Source of the DNA: Bacillota bacterium
Lineage (GTDB): Bacteria; Bacillota_I; Bacilli_A; Acholeplasmatales; Acholeplasmataceae
Direction of reading: 5' to 3'
DNA length: 8,325 bases
NCBI GenBank assembly: GCA_023431045.1
Contig: JAEYXZ010000003.1
Span: forward strand, 1 to 8,325
The notes under the pieces were generated by a model. That model made no database searches. It saw nothing but the letters and a program-made list of their open reading frames with translations, and was not told the origin of the DNA. The position numbers were made by a program, and so were the translations under genes. This document shows, in pieces, positions 6,627 to 8,325 of this stretch (position 1 is its first letter; each line of letters starts with the position of its first letter).

Positions 6627-8015
6627 ATGAAATTAACAGTAAGAAAAATATATCAAGATCCACAAAAATACGCCAATTCAACGGTTCTTTTACAAGGTTG
6701 GATTAGAAATCACCGCGATCAAAAGGAATTTGGATTTATTAATTTGAATGATGGTTCTTTTTTTGAAACGATCCAGGTTGTTTATGAAAGAGAAAACACC
6801 GAAGACTTTGATGCAGTAACGAGATTAACAATAGGATCTTCAATCGAAGTTGTTGGAAGATTAGAGTTAACACCAGATCGTAATCAACCATTTGAAATTA
6901 AAGCTCAAAAAGTAACTTTAATTGGTCATGCAGATGAAACATTCCCAATTCAACCTAAACGCCACACGCGTGAATTTTTACGTGAAGTTGCTCATTTAAG
7001 ACCACGCACAAATTTATTCTCAGCAGTTTTTAGAGTGCGTAGTATTGCAGCTTTTGCGATTCACAAGTTTTTCCAAGATCGAAACTTTGTCTATGTGAAT
7101 TCACCAATAATTACTGCAAATGACGGTGAAGGTGCTGGAGAAATGTTCCAAGTAACAACACTCGACTTAAAGAATCCACCAAAAATTGATGGTGAAATTG
7201 ATTATTCTAAGGATTTCTTTGGAAAATCAGCTAATTTGACAGTAACCGGGCAATTAGAAGCTGAAGCGTATGCACTTGCATTCCGTGATGTTTACACATT
7301 TGGACCAACCTTTAGAGCAGAAAATTCAAATACAACGACTCATGCTTCAGAATTTTGGATGATTGAACCAGAAATCGCATTTGCTGATCTAGAAGATGAT
7401 ATGCAACTGATTGAAGATATGGTTAAGTCAGTTGTTTCATATGTTCTTGATCATGCTAAAGAAGAAATGCAATTCTTTGATAAGTTTGTGCAAAATGGTA
7501 TTCTACAAAAACTAAACGATATCATTAGCAGTAAGTTCCATCGTGTGACACACAAAGAAGCGATTGATTTATTAATCAATTCAAACGTCAAATTCGAAAA
7601 CAAACCACGTCATGGAAAAGATTTAGCACGTGAACATGAAAGATACCTAACTGAAACGTATTTTAAAGCTCCGGTCTTTGTAACAAACTGGCCCAAAGAC
7701 ATTAAAGCCTTCTACATGCGTCTAAATGATGACCAAGAAACCGTTGCAGCAGTTGACCTACTTGTTCCTGGTAGTGGTGAACTCGTTGGTGGATCTCAAA
7801 GAGAAGAACGACTTGATCTTTTAGAGAAGCGAATGGCAGAAATGAATGTACCAAAACACGACTTAGAGTGGTATCTAGATTTACGTCGTTATGGTGGATG
7901 TAAGCACGCTGGATTCGGCTTAGGATTTGAAAGATTATTGATTTATTTAACAGGCGTTGAAAACATTAGAGACGTCATTCCATTCCCAAGAACACCGAAG
8001 AACATATTATTTTAA
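6627..8015 (+). CDS. asnS: Asparaginyl-tRNA synthetase
   Basis: AsnRS attaches asparagine to tRNA-Asn using ATP, in the cytoplasm, as a class IIb enzyme. The 462-residue length is full for the family. An N-terminal OB-fold anticodon-binding domain lies at about 16-105 (LLQGWIRNHRDQKEFGFINL). The catalytic domain shows AHLRPRTNLFSAVFRVRS, TANDGEGAGEMFQVTTLD and DFFGKSANLTVTGQLEAE. Motif 2 is FRAENSNT with Arg230 and Glu232, and motif 3 is GFGLGFERL with Arg436. GSQREERLDLL and the C-terminal DVIPFPRTP are also typical; these distinguish it from AspRS. The ATG at 6627 has AAGGAGG (6614-6620) six bases upstream. Its presence suggests tRNA-Asn is charged directly rather than only by amidation of Asp-tRNA. 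Expression is controlled by the T-box leader. Confidence 0.98.
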   Translation: MKLTVRKIYQDPQKYANSTVLLQGWIRNHRDQKEFGFINLNDGSFFETIQVVYERENTEDFDAVTRLTIGSSIEVVGRLELTPDRNQPFEIKAQKVTLIGHADETFPIQPKRHTREFLREVAHLRPRTNLFSAVFRVRSIAAFAIHKFFQDRNFVYVNSPIITANDGEGAGEMFQVTTLDLKNPPKIDGEIDYSKDFFGKSANLTVTGQLEAEAYALAFRDVYTFGPTFRAENSNTTTHASEFWMIEPEIAFADLEDDMQLIEDMVKSVVSYVLDHAKEEMQFFDKFVQNGILQKLNDIISSKFHRVTHKEAIDLLINSNVKFENKPRHGKDLAREHERYLTETYFKAPVFVTNWPKDIKAFYMRLNDDQETVAAVDLLVPGSGELVGGSQREERLDLLEKRMAEMNVPKHDLEWYLDLRRYGGCKHAGFGLGFERLLIYLTGVENIRDVIPFPRTPKNILF

Positions 8016-8017
8016 GT

Positions 8018-8040
8018 AAAAGTACCGCTTGGTACTTTTT
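8018..8040 (+). terminator. Intrinsic terminator after asnS
   Basis: AAAAGTACC (8018-8026) pairs perfectly with GGTACTTTT (8031-8039) around GCTT, and the T-run reaches 8040. It starts two bases after the asnS stop codon, making asnS a single-gene unit. Confidence 0.88.
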
Positions 8041-8137
8041 CTTATGTAAATATTATCAAGCAACAAGGTGATAAAATTACGATAAAAGCATTATTGAGAA
8101 AATAATGTAAAATTCATGTATTAAAAACTTTATTCGC

Positions 8138-8166
8138 TTGTAATTTTACCCCCTTTATCATATAAT
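8138..8166 (+). promoter_or_regulatory. Strong sigma-70-type promoter of the terminal unit
   Basis: TTGTAA (8138-8143) and a perfect TATAAT (8161-8166) are exactly 17 bases apart. Transcription should start near 8173. The DNA from 8041 to 8137 holds no gene that I can see; it contains the small hairpin CATTATT/AATAATG (8089-8107) and an inverted repeat GTAAAATT (8107-8114) / AATTTTAC (8142-8149) whose right arm overlaps the -35 box. Confidence 0.75.
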
Positions 8167-8194
8167 GATAGATGAGTTGGGGGAACCGGAGCAT

Positions 8195-8278
8195 ATGAAA
8201 TTAAACAATATTAGTTTCACTTCAAAGACCACATCAAATACCAACGAACAATTCGTTTCTTTTTTACTTTCTTACTAA
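8195..8278 (+). CDS. Possible 27-codon leader peptide
   Basis: An ORF starting at ATG 8195 encodes MKLNNISFTSKTTSNTNEQF followed by VSFLLSY. It is rich in Asn, Ser and Thr (six Ser, four Thr, four Asn of 27). GGAG (8188-8191) lies only three bases before the ATG, which is close for a ribosome binding site. The ORF spans both arms of the first hairpin, and its stop codon (8276-8278) reaches into the left arm of the second. It has no signal peptide or known domain. It might be a leader peptide coupling translation to termination, or a chance ORF; coding status is unproven. Confidence 0.3.
   Translation: MKLNNISFTSKTTSNTNEQFVSFLLSY
8243..8265 (+). terminator. First terminator-like hairpin in the terminal unit
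   Basis: AACGAA (8243-8248) pairs with TTCGTT (8252-8257) around CAA, followed by a T-rich tract to 8265. The stem is short (six pairs) and lies inside the candidate small ORF, so it may be a pause site rather than a full terminator. Confidence 0.4.
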
Positions 8279-8303
8279 ACGTCCATTAATAGGGGCGTTT
8301 TTT
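8277..8303 (+). terminator. Second, stronger terminator hairpin in the terminal unit
   Basis: AAACGTCC (8277-8284) pairs with GGGCGTTT (8293-8300) around an eight-base loop, with one G-U pair, and the T-run continues to 8303. It overlaps the stop codon of the candidate 27-codon ORF. Only 22 bases remain to the window edge, and no gene start is visible there. Confidence 0.7.
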
Positions 8304-8325
8304 ATATATCAAGACAGCATTAAAG

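Larger units (their letters stand above)
8173..8303 (+). ncRNA. Short transcribed leader or small RNA of unknown class
   Basis: A strong promoter on one side and a terminator hairpin on the other delimit a transcript of about 130 nt. It begins with a G-rich stretch (GTTGGGGGAACCGGAG, 8176-8191) and carries two terminator-like hairpins near its 3' end. I do not recognise it as a named riboswitch, T-box or tRNA-like RNA. It could be the attenuated leader of a gene beyond the right edge, a small RNA, or the message for the 27-codon ORF inside it. The boundaries are inferred from the signals. Confidence 0.4.

Noticed and set aside
6627..8015. Aspartyl- or lysyl-tRNA synthetase as the identity of the 6627 gene.
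   Set aside because: The sequence carries AsnRS-specific blocks such as AHLRPRTNLF, GEGAGEMFQV and FRAENSNT, and the leader's likely specifier is AAC.
8089..8107. Hairpin CATTATT/AATAATG after asnS as a second terminator.
   Set aside because: No T-run follows on the plus strand, the stem is seven AT-rich pairs, and the asnS terminator at 8018-8040 already accounts for termination. On the minus strand only a weak T-run follows and no gene reads into it.

Overview
The window looks like a chromosome segment from an AT-rich, low-GC Gram-positive-type bacterium, most likely a wall-less or wall-poor relative such as an Acholeplasma-type Mollicute. The clues are the rpmH-rnpA-yidC-jag gene order, a YidC made as a lipoprotein, a T-box leader in front of asnS, AT-rich intergenic DNA and many TTA/AAA codons. 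No TGA codon interrupts the reading frames and tryptophan is TGG, so the standard code fits and a Mycoplasma/Spiroplasma-type code is not needed. The lineage is inferred from these features, not from any database comparison.

Positions 1-2910 hold the conserved origin-proximal operon: rpmH (ribosomal protein L34), rnpA (RNase P protein), yidC (membrane insertase) and jag/khpB (RNA-binding KH-R3H protein). It ends at a clear intrinsic terminator. In most bacteria dnaA and oriC lie just upstream of rpmH, so the origin is probably close to the left edge. A further hairpin with a T-run lies between rpmH and rnpA and may tune how much transcription continues.

Positions 2909-4990 are a second unit: a membrane-anchored, permuted papain-fold (YiiX/NlpC-P60-like) cysteine hydrolase candidate, followed by rmuC. 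The promoter of this unit sits in the T-tract of the preceding terminator and appears to produce an almost leaderless message. A bidirectional hairpin then closes both rmuC and the convergent minus-strand gene, a membrane-bound family 2 glycosyltransferase (4987-6249).

Positions 6250-6626 are a divergent control region. It carries an extended -10 promoter for the glycosyltransferase and a -35/-10 promoter for a complete T-box leader, which controls asnS (asparaginyl-tRNA synthetase, 6627-8015). asnS ends at its own terminator.

Positions 8041-8325 contain a strong consensus promoter and a transcribed region of about 130 nt with a possible 27-codon ORF and two successive terminator-like hairpins. 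Their arms can also pair in an alternative way, so this may be the leader of a gene beyond the window or a small RNA. It is the least explained part. The rest of the window is largely housekeeping DNA; I see no mobile element, CRISPR array, prophage or defence system.
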